Shown here one piece after another: positions 48,409 to 57,088 of a stretch of 64,000 nt of DNA. The stretch comes from Streptomyces thermolilacinus SPC6 (GTDB lineage Bacteria; Actinomycetota; Actinomycetes; Streptomycetales; Streptomycetaceae): positions 4,169,001-4,233,000 of the forward strand of contig NZ_ASHX02000001.1 of NCBI RefSeq assembly GCF_000478605.2. The letters run 5' to 3'. The position numbers and the translations under genes are program-made. Each line of letters starts with the position of its first letter. Position 1 is the stretch's first letter. The notes under the pieces are model-generated. The model searched no databases, was not told where the DNA came from, and saw only the letters and a list, made by a program, of their open reading frames with translations.

Positions 48409-49743
48409 TCAGGGCCGCCAGCGCACGCGGTGTTCGGCGAGGTGGGAGAGGACCGCGTGGTTGGCCTCCCAGCCGTCGGGGAACTTCACCGTCACGCCCA
48501 GCTGGACCGGCTCCGTGGAGGGGTGTTCGTCCAGCAGGTCCGTGACGCCCTCGCGGCAGATCACCACGCACGCGTGCCGGTGGCGGGACGCCAGGACGCA
48601 CAGGCGGCCCGTCTCCAGGTGGAACGCCGTCGCGTCGGGGCGGCCCGACAGCGGGTGCAGCACCACCGTCACGTCGTACTCGCGGCCCTGGAGCCGGTTC
48701 GCCGTGTCCACCGTCACCCCGGTCACGCCCAGGTCCGCGAGGGCCGCGCGGACCGCCGCCGCCTGGTCGCGGTGGGCCGTGCCGACCGCCACCCGGTCCG
48801 CCGCGACCGGGACCGGCTGCTCGGCGCGCTCGCTGACGGCCGCCGCGCCCCGGTCCAGGAGCCGCCGCACCACCAGCGCGCACGCGTGCACCGCCTCCGG
48901 GTCCGTGCGGGGCGTGTGCCGGGGCGGCAGCTCCAGCAGGCCCCAGCCGGACTCGGCCGCCTCGTCCAGCACCCGGTCCGCCGCCGAGCCGTCCGACGCC
49001 GTGCCGAACGCCAGCCGCCGGTCGCCGTGGCCCGTACCGGCGCGGAACGGCGTGTACGGGTAGAACGCGTCCGACACGAGCGGCGCCGCCGACGCGGGCA
49101 GTCGCCACGACACGGGCAGCCGGTGCTGCGGCAGGTCCGGGTTGTGCGCCAGCAGCGTGGACACCGCGCTCGCCGACGGGTCGTACGACAGTCCCGCCCA
49201 CTGGTCGGCGCCCACCACCGAGAACGGGTCCAGCTGCCCCGGGTCGCCCACGAACAGCGCCCGCTCGAACAGCCCCGCCACCGCCAGCAGCGCGTCCGAC
49301 CGCATCTGGTACGCCTCGTCCACGATGGCGTGCCGCCACGGCTCGACGCCCTTGACATGCGCCCACTTCGCCGCCGTGGAGATCACCACCGGCAACCCCG
49401 CCAGGTCCGCCGCCTTGGTGGACTTCACCACCTGGTCCAGCCCGTCCAGCGCCTTGTCGTACGCGTCCGCGTCGCTGGCGTGCAGCCGCCCCAACGGCAG
49501 CTCGGGCTCCTTCTCGGCGAGCCGCAGCACCAGATCGTCCACCTGCGCGTTCGTCTGCGCGACCACCATCAGGGGGCGGCCCGCCGCCGCGAGCTCCAGC
49601 GCCGCCCGCACCACCAGCGTGGACTTGCCCGCGCCGGGCGGCGAGTCCACGACGACGCCCCGCGCGTCCCCGTGGAGCGTGTCCTCCAGAATCGCGCGGG
49701 TCGCCTCTGCGGCGGCAGCCGACGGGTCGAGCACCTGGCTCAC
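48409..49743 (-). CDS. Superfamily 1 (UPF1/DNA2-like) helicase or AAA ATPase
   Basis: A 444-residue P-loop ATPase. Walker A is SPPGAGKST (34-42), motif Ia VVAQTNAQVDDL, Walker B AIVDEAYQM (139-147) and motif III FVGDPGQLDPF (164-174). Near the C-terminus VTVDTANRLQGREYDVTVVL is motif V and CVLASRHRHACVVI motif VI, so the full SF1 set is present without long insertions. It is the last gene of an operon with a RecB/Cas4-like nuclease and an unknown protein. GTG at 49743 is chosen because GGAG lies at ideal distance; it starts 8 bases after the previous stop. A GTG at 49755 would overlap that stop by four. Confidence 0.86.
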   Translation of the reverse strand: MSQVLDPSAAAAEATRAILEDTLHGDARGVVVDSPPGAGKSTLVVRAALELAAAGRPLMVVAQTNAQVDDLVLRLAEKEPELPLGRLHASDADAYDKALDGLDQVVKSTKAADLAGLPVVISTAAKWAHVKGVEPWRHAIVDEAYQMRSDALLAVAGLFERALFVGDPGQLDPFSVVGADQWAGLSYDPSASAVSTLLAHNPDLPQHRLPVSWRLPASAAPLVSDAFYPYTPFRAGTGHGDRRLAFGTASDGSAADRVLDEAAESGWGLLELPPRHTPRTDPEAVHACALVVRRLLDRGAAAVSERAEQPVPVAADRVAVGTAHRDQAAAVRAALADLGVTGVTVDTANRLQGREYDVTVVLHPLSGRPDATAFHLETGRLCVLASRHRHACVVICREGVTDLLDEHPSTEPVQLGVTVKFPDGWEANHAVLSHLAEHRVRWRP

Positions 49744-49751
49744 CTGACTCC

Positions 49752-51365
49752 TCACAGCACGTCCTCCGGGGTCACCGGGTCGGGCGCCTCCGCCGCGTCC
49801 TGGCGGGGCGGGCCGCCGTGCGTCCACGGCGTCTCCTCGGGGTCGGGCAGCTTCGGCCCCACCCGCTGATCGTGCTCGAACAGCGTCCACACGATCCGGT
49901 CGCCCTTCTCCGGTACGGAACCGGGCGCGGGCTCCTTCGACCGGCCCATCCGGTCCAGCACCCGCAGCACCACCGTCCGGCCGCCGTCCGCGCCGCCCCC
50001 GCCGTCCTCGTCGTACCCCACGAACTCCGCCGTCTGCGGGCGCCCTTCCAGCGAGCGGTACGCCTTCACACCCGGCCCCAGGTGCGGCGCGTCATCGGTC
50101 CGTACGGTCACCAGCGGGCGCGGCGACGGACGCTTCGACTCCGTCCACGTCATCGTCACGTCCACCACCTCCCCGGCGAACGCCTCGCCCGCCAGCCGCC
50201 GCCCCGCCATCACCAGCGGGTCGTCCAGCGCCTCCTGCGCCTCCAGCTGCGCCTGCGCGCTCTCCCGCGCGGCCAGCTTCCGCGCCGCCGTCACCGCGTC
50301 GTCCCGGCGCGGCTGCGGAGGCTCACCGGCCCGCACCCGGTCCCGGTGCCCCGTGAACGACCAGCGGTCCCGGGTCCACCGGTCCGCGACGCGCCGCCCC
50401 GGCGGCAGCTCCCGCACCAGGTCCAGCGCCCGCCACACCGCGTCCCACGTGGGCCGCAGCTGCGCCCCCACCAGCTCCCGGATGTGCTGCTCCCCCCGGT
50501 ACAGGGCGCCCAGCCGCTCGTCGGCCGCCTCGCCGTCCTCCGCCGCGCCCAGCGCCTGGCGGGCCCGGTCGTACGCCTCGATCGCGGGCGCCAGAAGCCG
50601 GTTGTCGAACGCCGGGTCGGTCGCCGGTCCCGCGGGCGGGCACAGCAGCTGTCCGTCCCGGTCCCGGCCGAGCTCGGCCCGCAGCGCCGCCGCGGCGCCC
50701 GACTCGCCGTCCGGCGGGTCGATCCACGCGAGCAGCGCGCCCAGGTGCTGGTCCTCCAGCGAGGACTGGCCGGTCGCCCAGTGCCGGTTCAGCAGGTCCG
50801 TCGCCGCGAGCAGCAGCGACGAGCCGGGCACCCGGGCCCGCTCCCCGTAGTGCGTCAGCCACCGGCCCAGCAGCGGTACGCGGGGCGGCGCGGGGAACGG
50901 CGTCTCCGGGTCCTGCTCCGCCGTGCGCCTGAACCGCATGGACCGGCCCAGCAGCCGTACGTACTCCACGCCCGCCCGGCTCGGAACGACCAGCTGCGGC
51001 GCGTCGAGGCACAGCTCCACCTCGACCTTCACCTTCTTGCCGGTCTCCGGGTCCGTCTGCGACTGCTCGGCGGGCTCCACCACGTCCGCGTACGCGTCGA
51101 CGTACGGCAGCACCGCCTCCGCCAGGTCGGCGAGGAACGCGAACCGCAGGTCCCGGTCGCGGGGCTGCGGCACGACGAGGAGGCGCGGCGCGTCCCGGTC
51201 CGTGCCGACCAGGGCACCCAGCGGCGCGCCCGCCTCACCGGACGTGGTCAGCGGCACGAACACGAGCGGCGCGTCGGAGACGTGCCGGTGGCGGACCGTG
51301 GCCAGCGGGCGGGCCCGCCCCGCCTCGACGGCCTCAAGGCGCGCCAGGGTGGAGATCAGCGACAT
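49752..51365 (-). CDS. Unknown 537-residue protein in the nuclease-helicase operon
   Basis: The ATG overlaps the nuclease stop by one base (TGATG). The sequence starts MSLISTLARLEAVEAGRARP, then beta-rich segments (PLVFVPLTTSGEAGAPLGAL, RLLVVPQPRDRDLRFAFLAD, VEVELCLDAPQLVVPSRAG). A long middle region is helical (about 250-400), and the C-terminal 120 residues look beta-rich with a small barrel character (TVRTDDAPHLGPGVKAYRSL, VVLRVLDRMG). No signal peptide, helix across a membrane or enzyme motif is visible. Its place between nuclease and helicase suggests a subunit that bridges or guides both, but I do not recognise the family. Confidence 0.75.
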   Translation of the reverse strand: MSLISTLARLEAVEAGRARPLATVRHRHVSDAPLVFVPLTTSGEAGAPLGALVGTDRDAPRLLVVPQPRDRDLRFAFLADLAEAVLPYVDAYADVVEPAEQSQTDPETGKKVKVEVELCLDAPQLVVPSRAGVEYVRLLGRSMRFRRTAEQDPETPFPAPPRVPLLGRWLTHYGERARVPGSSLLLAATDLLNRHWATGQSSLEDQHLGALLAWIDPPDGESGAAAALRAELGRDRDGQLLCPPAGPATDPAFDNRLLAPAIEAYDRARQALGAAEDGEAADERLGALYRGEQHIRELVGAQLRPTWDAVWRALDLVRELPPGRRVADRWTRDRWSFTGHRDRVRAGEPPQPRRDDAVTAARKLAARESAQAQLEAQEALDDPLVMAGRRLAGEAFAGEVVDVTMTWTESKRPSPRPLVTVRTDDAPHLGPGVKAYRSLEGRPQTAEFVGYDEDGGGGADGGRTVVLRVLDRMGRSKEPAPGSVPEKGDRIVWTLFEHDQRVGPKLPDPEETPWTHGGPPRQDAAEAPDPVTPEDVL

Positions 51366-52624
51366 CAGGCCACCCCCGCACCGGTCCGCACGCCCGCCCC
51401 GGCACTCTGCCCGGGCACCCCGGGCCCGGCACCCGGCCCGGCGCACGCCTCCGCCGCCTCGGCGACCGCCTCCGCGCGCAGGGCCGCCGCGCGCCGCAGA
51501 GCCGCCACCGCCGGGTCGTCCGGGTCGCCCGCCTCGCCCCGCGCCGCCGCCAGCACGTCACCGACCGTCGTCAGGCCGCCCAGCTCACCCCGCACGGAAC
51601 GGCCCAGGGCCTCCACCGCGCCCGCGTCGCGGGCCCGGCCCCGGCAGTGGAACGCCAGCTCGCACGCCGCCAGGCACTCCGGCGCGTACGCGTGCGGCAC
51701 CGCCTCCACGGCCGCCGTCAACTGCTCCGACGAACAGGCCGCCACATCGAACGTCACGCCCTCCGGGACCGCCGCCGCGATGTCCTCCAGGCGCGTCAGC
51801 CGCGCCAGCTGCCGCCGCGTCACCGCCAGCTGCTTGCGCACGTCCACCGGCGAGCCGGCCGGCTGGTTGGAGAAGTCCTTCGGGCAGACCAGCAGCACCG
51901 TGTGGCCCACCTCCGCGCCGTCGGTGACCGCCGCGACCCGCTCCAGCGCCAGCACGTACACCGCCGCCTGCCGGGCCGCCGCGCCGACCTTCGCCGCGTC
52001 CGCCGAGCCGTCGATCATCGGGAACGACTTGATCTCCACGACCGTCCACCGGCCGTCCGGCCGCACCACCACCGCGTCCGGCTCCAGGTACGCGGGCGAA
52101 CCGGCCACGTCCAGCGCCAGCATCGGATGGTCGAGCAGCGCCCAGCGGCCCGCCGCCGTCGCCTCCCGCAGCGCCAGCGCCGTCCTGGCCGCCCGCCCCT
52201 CGGGCCCCGCGGCCGCAAGGTCGGGCGTGTCCACCTCGTCCGGGGCGTCCGCCCCGAGGAGCCGCAGCAGTTCGGCGCCGCCGTCGGCCTTGACCTTCGC
52301 CTCGAAGGCGTTGCCCCGCATGAACGCGAACTGCGACTGCCCGTACCCGGACGGGGAGCCCAGCGCGGAGGCGAGGGCGGCCTTGTCCACCCCGGCGCCG
52401 TCCAGCAGGGCGCGGCGGCGGCAGCCGGGATTCGCCGCGAGGGCCGCCAGCGCGCGGGCGTCCAGCGGATGCGGGGTCGCCGCGGGGCCGCGCAGCTCGG
52501 CCAGCCGCCGCCGCAGCGCCGACTGACGCGGGACCTCCGGCCCCGGCGGGGCGGCCGGCGGGACGTGCGGGGTCTGCGGAGATCGCGGAGCCGGACGCGG
52601 TCCGCTGCCCAGGGAATCGCTCAC
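51365..52624 (-). CDS. RecB/Cas4-like PD-(D/E)XK nuclease with a four-cysteine iron-sulfur signature
   Basis: A 419-residue protein. The nuclease core reads FMRGNAFEAKV (Gly104, Glu108), Asp183 in YLEPDAVVV, Glu197-Ile-Lys199 in VVEIKSF and the QxxxY helix RQAAVYVLAL (Gln219, Tyr223), all RecB-family features. Cys68 (NPGCRR) together with Cys317, Cys321 and Cys327 (ECLAACELAFHC) fits the split 4Fe-4S pattern of Cas4, AddB and Dna2. The C-terminal 70 residues are Ala/Gly-rich. It begins an operon with an unknown protein and an SF1 helicase; TM0106-type proteins fuse the two activities, so this may be a split version. The GTG at 52624 is the start. Confidence 0.82.
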   Translation of the reverse strand: MSDSLGSGPRPAPRSPQTPHVPPAAPPGPEVPRQSALRRRLAELRGPAATPHPLDARALAALAANPGCRRRALLDGAGVDKAALASALGSPSGYGQSQFAFMRGNAFEAKVKADGGAELLRLLGADAPDEVDTPDLAAAGPEGRAARTALALREATAAGRWALLDHPMLALDVAGSPAYLEPDAVVVRPDGRWTVVEIKSFPMIDGSADAAKVGAAARQAAVYVLALERVAAVTDGAEVGHTVLLVCPKDFSNQPAGSPVDVRKQLAVTRRQLARLTRLEDIAAAVPEGVTFDVAACSSEQLTAAVEAVPHAYAPECLAACELAFHCRGRARDAGAVEALGRSVRGELGGLTTVGDVLAAARGEAGDPDDPAVAALRRAAALRAEAVAEAAEACAGPGAGPGVPGQSAGAGVRTGAGVA

Positions 52625-52781
52625 CGCGGAAGTCTCGCATCCGCCACTGACAACCGGGGCGTGTTCGGGCCGCTCGCCCGGCTTCCGGCCGCTACGCGCG
52701 CGTACGGGATGATGGACGGGTACGTCGCTGCACCCGCCGTCGTGTGCACCCTCTCGCGCAAGATCTCCAGGAGTACGCCCC

Positions 52782-53378
52782 ATGGCACCGCGCATCCTGC
52801 TCGCCCGGCACGGCCAGACCGAATGGTCGCTGCTCGGCAGGCACACCGGCAGGACGGACATCCCCCTTCTACCGGAGGGCCGGCAGGGCGCCGAGCTGCT
52901 GGGGGAGCGGCTGCGCCGGGGCCGCTGGGCGGGCCTCGAGGGGTACGAGATCCGCACCAGCCCGCTGATCCGCGCGCGTGAGACGTGCGACCTGGCCGGT
53001 TTCGCGGGCCGCGCCGAGGAGTGGGACACGCTCATGGAGTGGGACTACGGCGCGTACGAGGGCCTGACCCCGGCGGAGATCCAGGCGGCCCGGCCGGGCT
53101 GGCTGATCTGGCGCGACGGCGTCCCGGACGGCGAGTCCCTGGCGCAGGTGTCGGCCCGCGCCGACGAGGTCGTGGAGTGGGCCCGCTCCGCCGACCGGGA
53201 CGTGGCGGTCTTCGCGCACGGCCACATCCTGCGGACCATCGCCGCGCGCTGGCTGGGCGAGGACATCGCGTTCGGCGCCCGGATCCGCCTCGACCCGACG
53301 AGCCTGTCGGTCCTGGGCTGGGCGTACGGGAAGCCCGCCCTGGAGCGCTGGAACGACACGGGCCACATGGAGCCGTAG
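52782..53378 (+). CDS. Histidine phosphatase family protein
   Basis: A 198-residue phosphoglycerate mutase-like phosphatase. The catalytic LLARHGQTEWSLLGRHTGRT gives the phospho-accepting His, TSPLIRARETCDLAG the second Arg, EWDYGAYEGLTPAEIQ the acid, and VAVFAHGHILRTIAARW the second His. Length fits broad-specificity phosphatases rather than glycolytic PGM. ATG follows CCAGGAG. It is divergent from the nuclease operon; its substrate is unknown. Confidence 0.92.
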   Translation: MAPRILLARHGQTEWSLLGRHTGRTDIPLLPEGRQGAELLGERLRRGRWAGLEGYEIRTSPLIRARETCDLAGFAGRAEEWDTLMEWDYGAYEGLTPAEIQAARPGWLIWRDGVPDGESLAQVSARADEVVEWARSADRDVAVFAHGHILRTIAARWLGEDIAFGARIRLDPTSLSVLGWAYGKPALERWNDTGHMEP

Positions 53379-53410
53379 GCCGCCCCGCACGGTGTGCCCC
53401 GGCCCGGCGG

Positions 53411-53935
53411 TCAGTACGCGGGCTCGTCCGGGCTCTCGAAGCGGAACGGCACCGCCAGCCGCGCCGCGACCTGCCGCCCCACCCGCTCGGCGACGACGGC
53501 CGACGGGTGGCGCGGCGCGTGGGCCCCGCCGTCGAGCCACCGCCGGGCCCGGTCCGCGTACACGGTGGTCAGCCGCCGCTCGCCCGCCGGACCTTCGGTG
53601 ACCGCCACCAGGTCCACGAACCAGTCGTGCACCGTGTCCCCGTCCCAGACGGCCGCCACCGCCACCACCCGCCCCGGCGCCCCGGAGGCGAGCGCGGTGA
53701 GCGTCTCCACGTCCAGCGGCGGGTCCGGGCGGAACGCGACCCGGTCGCCGTGGTGGACGTACCGGTCGTGCACCACCATCTGCGCCTCGTGCAGCCCGAG
53801 CCCCAGCGGGCGGCCCGCCTGCCAGACGGCGCGTACCGCGAGCAGGCGCGCGTCGCGCAGTACGTGCCCGTCGGCCTCCACGCGCGCGTGGGCGGGCAGC
53901 AGCGCCCACCACGCGGACGGCGTCATGTCGGTCAT
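53411..53935 (-). CDS. Conserved hypothetical protein, 174 residues
   Basis: A soluble protein starting MTDMTPSAWWALLPAHARVE. It contains LGLGLHEAQMVVHDRYVHHG, GRVVAVAAVWDGDTVHDWFV, RRLTTVYADRARRWLDGGAH and the end LAVPFRFESPDEPAY. Alternating strands and helices suggest a compact domain; no catalytic motif is evident. It is convergent with the phosphatase gene (32 bases apart) and lies downstream of the XRE/TPR gene on the same strand, with 67 bases between. Confidence 0.65.
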   Translation of the reverse strand: MTDMTPSAWWALLPAHARVEADGHVLRDARLLAVRAVWQAGRPLGLGLHEAQMVVHDRYVHHGDRVAFRPDPPLDVETLTALASGAPGRVVAVAAVWDGDTVHDWFVDLVAVTEGPAGERRLTTVYADRARRWLDGGAHAPRHPSAVVAERVGRQVAARLAVPFRFESPDEPAY

Positions 53936-54002
53936 CCGGCCACCGTACGGGCCCGGACCCGCCCGCACGGCCCGCGGTGCCCGCTCCGGCTCCCCGTACC
54001 GC

Positions 54003-55409
54003 CTACGCGCCGCCCGGGAGGGGCACCACGGGGCGGCGGCGGGTGAGGAAGGCGGCGACCTCGGGGCGGGCGCGGTGCGGGTGCAGGACGCGGGCGGTCT
54101 CGGCGAGCATCGACTCGATGCGGGTGGACCGGACGTCGCCCAGCAGGTCCAGCACCTGCCCGCCGACCGCCGCCGCCTCCTCCGGGGCGCCGTCGCGGGC
54201 CAGGTCGGCGGCCAGCTGGGCGCGGTACAGGGCGAGGTTCCTGGCGAAGTTCGGGTCGTTCAGCGCGGCCGCCCGGCGGGCGTGGCGCACCGCGCGGTCC
54301 GCTTCGCCCAGCAGCGACCAGCACTGGGCCTCCAGGAACTCCAGCTCGGACTCCCCGAAGAACGACATCCACTCGGGGTCCGCGTCCGACGCGCCCCGCC
54401 CGAACAGGGTGTGCGCCCGCCCCAGCGCCTCCTCGCACGCCGCCCGGTCGGCGAGCCCCGCCCAGCCGCCCGCCTCCCGCAGCGCCAGCAGCGACAGCAG
54501 CCGCGCCGACGACAGGTGCTTGGCGGCGTGCTGCCCGGCCTGCGCGGCCCGCACCGCCTCCCGGAACCGGCCCGCGTCCCTGGCCAGGAACGACGTGTTG
54601 GAGAACGCGTGCGCCTCAAGACCCGGATCGCCCCCTACCCGCGCGGTGGCCAGCGCCTCCGCGTAGTGGGAGCGGGCGTCCTCCACCCGGCCCGAGTCAT
54701 GGGCCAGCCAGCCCACGGAGAGGGCCAGCTCACCGGCGCCCGCGTGGAGCCGGTCCGCCGTGGACTGCCGGGCCGCCGTGCCCGAGTCGAGCAGCGCGTA
54801 CGCCGACCGCAGCGGCACGGCGGCCCTCGCGTACAGCCCGTCGGCGCCGTGCCGGTCGTCGAGCAGCCGGATGCGCCGTACGGCCTCCTCGACGGCGGCG
54901 ACCTCGGACTCGCCGAACCGGCCGCCCGCGCGCGGAGCCGGGATCGTCCCCAGCGCGTCCGCGCCGCCGCCCCGCCCCGCGGCCCGCGCGGCGGGTACGG
55001 GGGCGGGGGCGGGGCCGAGGCCGAGGGAGGCGGCCGCCACGGTGGCGGTGCCGCCCGTCATGAATGCGCGACGCAGCACGTCGCTCTCCTCATCGTTCCG
55101 GAAAGGGGTGGGGGGTGCCGGAGCACCGGCCGCCGCACGCGCGGCCCTGCCCCGTACGCGCTCCCGCGCCACGAACCCCAGGTCGGTCAGCGACCGGCCG
55201 GGGAACATGTGCAGGAACACCCGTTCATACGCGTAGTTGGGGCAGCGGATGTCACCCGACTCCACGCGGCCGATGTAACGGGCGTCACATGCCACCTGCT
55301 CGCCGATCTCCCGGGCGGCCCGGCGCACCGCGGCGGCGAACTCCCCGGGTGAGCGCTGCCCCCGCAGACGGCGGAAGGCGAGATTCGGAACTGCCCGTGA
55401 CGAGGCCAT
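54003..55409 (-). CDS. XRE-type regulator with TPR-like repeats (NsdA-like group)
   Basis: A 468-residue protein. The N-terminal helix-turn-helix (about 15-75) reads AAVRRAAREIGEQVACDARY with IGRVESGDIRCPNYAYERVF. A twin-arginine-like stretch (LRRAFMTGGTATVAAASLGL) lies at about 112-131, a feature seen in related Streptomyces regulators although not an export signal there. From residue 190 on, about seven TPR-like helix pairs follow (LHAGAGELALSVGWLAHDSG; ARSHYAEALATARVGGDPGL). Relatives such as NsdA repress development or antibiotic production. It is divergent from the next gene; the upstream region has CGATCCGCC and AT-rich patches that could hold promoters. Confidence 0.82.
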   Translation of the reverse strand: MASSRAVPNLAFRRLRGQRSPGEFAAAVRRAAREIGEQVACDARYIGRVESGDIRCPNYAYERVFLHMFPGRSLTDLGFVARERVRGRAARAAAGAPAPPTPFRNDEESDVLRRAFMTGGTATVAAASLGLGPAPAPVPAARAAGRGGGADALGTIPAPRAGGRFGESEVAAVEEAVRRIRLLDDRHGADGLYARAAVPLRSAYALLDSGTAARQSTADRLHAGAGELALSVGWLAHDSGRVEDARSHYAEALATARVGGDPGLEAHAFSNTSFLARDAGRFREAVRAAQAGQHAAKHLSSARLLSLLALREAGGWAGLADRAACEEALGRAHTLFGRGASDADPEWMSFFGESELEFLEAQCWSLLGEADRAVRHARRAAALNDPNFARNLALYRAQLAADLARDGAPEEAAAVGGQVLDLLGDVRSTRIESMLAETARVLHPHRARPEVAAFLTRRRPVVPLPGGA

Positions 55410-55657
55410 GGCGAGCCCTCTCCTACGTGCTGCCGACGTTCCGGCGGAGCAAGAACGTACCTGCTGTGGCGGGGTCCATGCCCATGGTTTGGCTACAAAA
55501 CGGATATCTCACCCGCGATCCGCCATGAAGTGCCATCCTTTGCGGCGGGATTTCGCCGTAGCCGTTGACGCCACCCGCCGTTGAACCTCCCGGAGAGACG
55601 GAACGTGTCTCCGCTCAGGGCTCGGGCGAGGAGGGGTTCCCCTTGTTGGAGGTCGGC

Positions 55658-56155
55658 ATGGAGGCCAGCGCGCGCGACGACGGCGAACCGCAGACCACCC
55701 TGCGGCACGCACCCACACGGGACGAGAGCGCCGCCCCGCCGGGGCCGCTCGACGGCGCGGAGGCCCGCGAGCATCCGGCGGACGAGGTGTGCGACCTGGT
55801 GACGGTCCCGGCGCGGCAGGGCCTGGAGGCGGTGGACATCCTGCGTCGCGGCGCCCCGTCGGTCGGCCCCGTCCTGCACGACGGTGCCAGCGACACGCTC
55901 GGCTTCCTCGTCCCGCCCGGCACGGCCGCCGACTGGGACGTGCCGGGCAGCGCCTGCACGCGCACGGACGGGCGCGGGCTGCGGCTCCCGGCGGGCCCGG
56001 ACGCCCGACGCGGCGCGGCGCCGGAGCCGCCCGTACCCGGCACCGGCTGGCTCCTCCCGCCCGCCGACACGGACCCGGTCACCGACCCGGCGCTGCTGCG
56101 CGACGCCCTGGACGAGGCCGCCCGCCTCCTCAGAGCCGCCGACGACTGCCGCTGA
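55658..56155 (+). CDS. Small conserved protein related to prim-pol-like proteins
   Basis: A 165-residue acidic protein. The ATG at 55658 follows TTGGAGGTCGGC; upstream in-frame GTG starts (for example at about 55604) are possible. Visible words: DEVCDLVTVPARQGLEAVDI, GPVLHDGASDTLGFLVPPGT, GSACTRTDGRGLRLPAGPD and GTGWLLPPADTDPVTDPALL. The FLVPPGT and WLLPP words recur in the product of 47062-47718 (LFTAPGT, WVVAPD), suggesting the same fold. No catalytic residues are evident. It is divergent from the XRE/TPR gene, an arrangement often seen for such pairs in Streptomyces. Confidence 0.62.
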   Translation: MEASARDDGEPQTTLRHAPTRDESAAPPGPLDGAEAREHPADEVCDLVTVPARQGLEAVDILRRGAPSVGPVLHDGASDTLGFLVPPGTAADWDVPGSACTRTDGRGLRLPAGPDARRGAAPEPPVPGTGWLLPPADTDPVTDPALLRDALDEAARLLRAADDCR

Positions 56156-56215
56156 CGACTGCCGCGGACGGCTGCCGCCGACCGGGCTCTTCGCCGCGCG
56201 GCCGATAATGGGCGG

Positions 56216-57088
56216 GTGGCGAGGAACAGGCAGCGGGGCGGACGGGCAGCGGCGGCGGAGACGGTCAGCGAGCCCGTCGACGGCGGCCTCGCCGAACTCG
56301 TACCCGACCGGGACCGGCCCCGCGCGTGGACGCTGCTCATCGACGGCGCCCCGCAGTCGCACGTGGACCTGGACGACCCGGCTCACCTCGACTTCGCGTA
56401 CCAGCGCCGCCTCGGCCATGTCATCGACCTGGCCGCACCCCCCGGCCGGCCCGTGCACGCCGTGCACCTCGGCGGCGGGGCGTTCACCCTCGCCCGGTAC
56501 GTGGCCGCGACCAGGCCCCGCTCCACCCAGCAGGTCGTGGAGATCGACACACCGCTGGTCGGCCTCGTGCGGCGGGTCCTGCCGCTCGACCCGGCCGCGC
56601 GGATACGGGTGCGCGGCGGCGACGCCCGCGCCGGTCTCGCCAAGCTGCCGGACGGCTGGGCGGACCTGGTCATAGCGGACGTGTTCAGTGGCGCCCGCAC
56701 CCCCGCGCACCTGACCAGCACCGAGTTCCTCACCGAGGTGCGGCGCGTCCTGAAGCCCACCGGGCAGTACGCCGCGAACCTCGCCGACGGACCGCCGCTG
56801 GCCCATCTGCGCGGCCAGATCGCCACGGCCGCCGCCGTCTTCCCCGAACTGGCGCTCGCCGCCGACCCGGTGGTGCTGCGGGGCCGCCGCTTCGGCAACG
56901 CCGTACTGGCCGCCTCCGCGCTGCCGCTGCCCGTCGCCGAGTTCACGCGCCGCGTGGCGAGCGACCCGCATCCGGGGCGGGTCGAACACGGCCGGGCCCT
57001 CGCGGACTTCACCGGCGGCGCCGCCCCGGTGACGGACGCGTCGGCTAAGGCGTCCCCGCAGCCCCCGTCGTCGGTCTTCCGCGACTAG
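56216..57088 (+). CDS. Spermidine synthase-like (SAM-dependent transferase fold) protein
   Basis: A 290-residue protein. Segments of the SpeE fold are present: RAWTLLIDGAPQSHVDLDDP, LGHVIDLAAP, AVHLGGGAFTLARYVAATRP (SAM-binding glycine loop) and QVVEIDTPLVGLVRRVLPLD (acidic ribose contact), then WADLVIADVFSGARTPAHLT. Typical polyamine-site residues are not complete, so spermidine synthesis is not assured; many Actinobacterial copies are of unknown substrate. The GTG at 56216 lies 7 bases after GATAAT (56203-56208), so the message may be leaderless. Its TAG stop shares CTAG with the opposite gene's stop. Confidence 0.82.
   Translation: MARNRQRGGRAAAAETVSEPVDGGLAELVPDRDRPRAWTLLIDGAPQSHVDLDDPAHLDFAYQRRLGHVIDLAAPPGRPVHAVHLGGGAFTLARYVAATRPRSTQQVVEIDTPLVGLVRRVLPLDPAARIRVRGGDARAGLAKLPDGWADLVIADVFSGARTPAHLTSTEFLTEVRRVLKPTGQYAANLADGPPLAHLRGQIATAAAVFPELALAADPVVLRGRRFGNAVLAASALPLPVAEFTRRVASDPHPGRVEHGRALADFTGGAAPVTDASAKASPQPPSSVFRD

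Noticed and set aside
51365..52624. Cas4 of a CRISPR system
   Set aside because: The cysteine pattern and nuclease core are similar, but no cas1, cas2 or array is nearby and the partner is an SF1 helicase.
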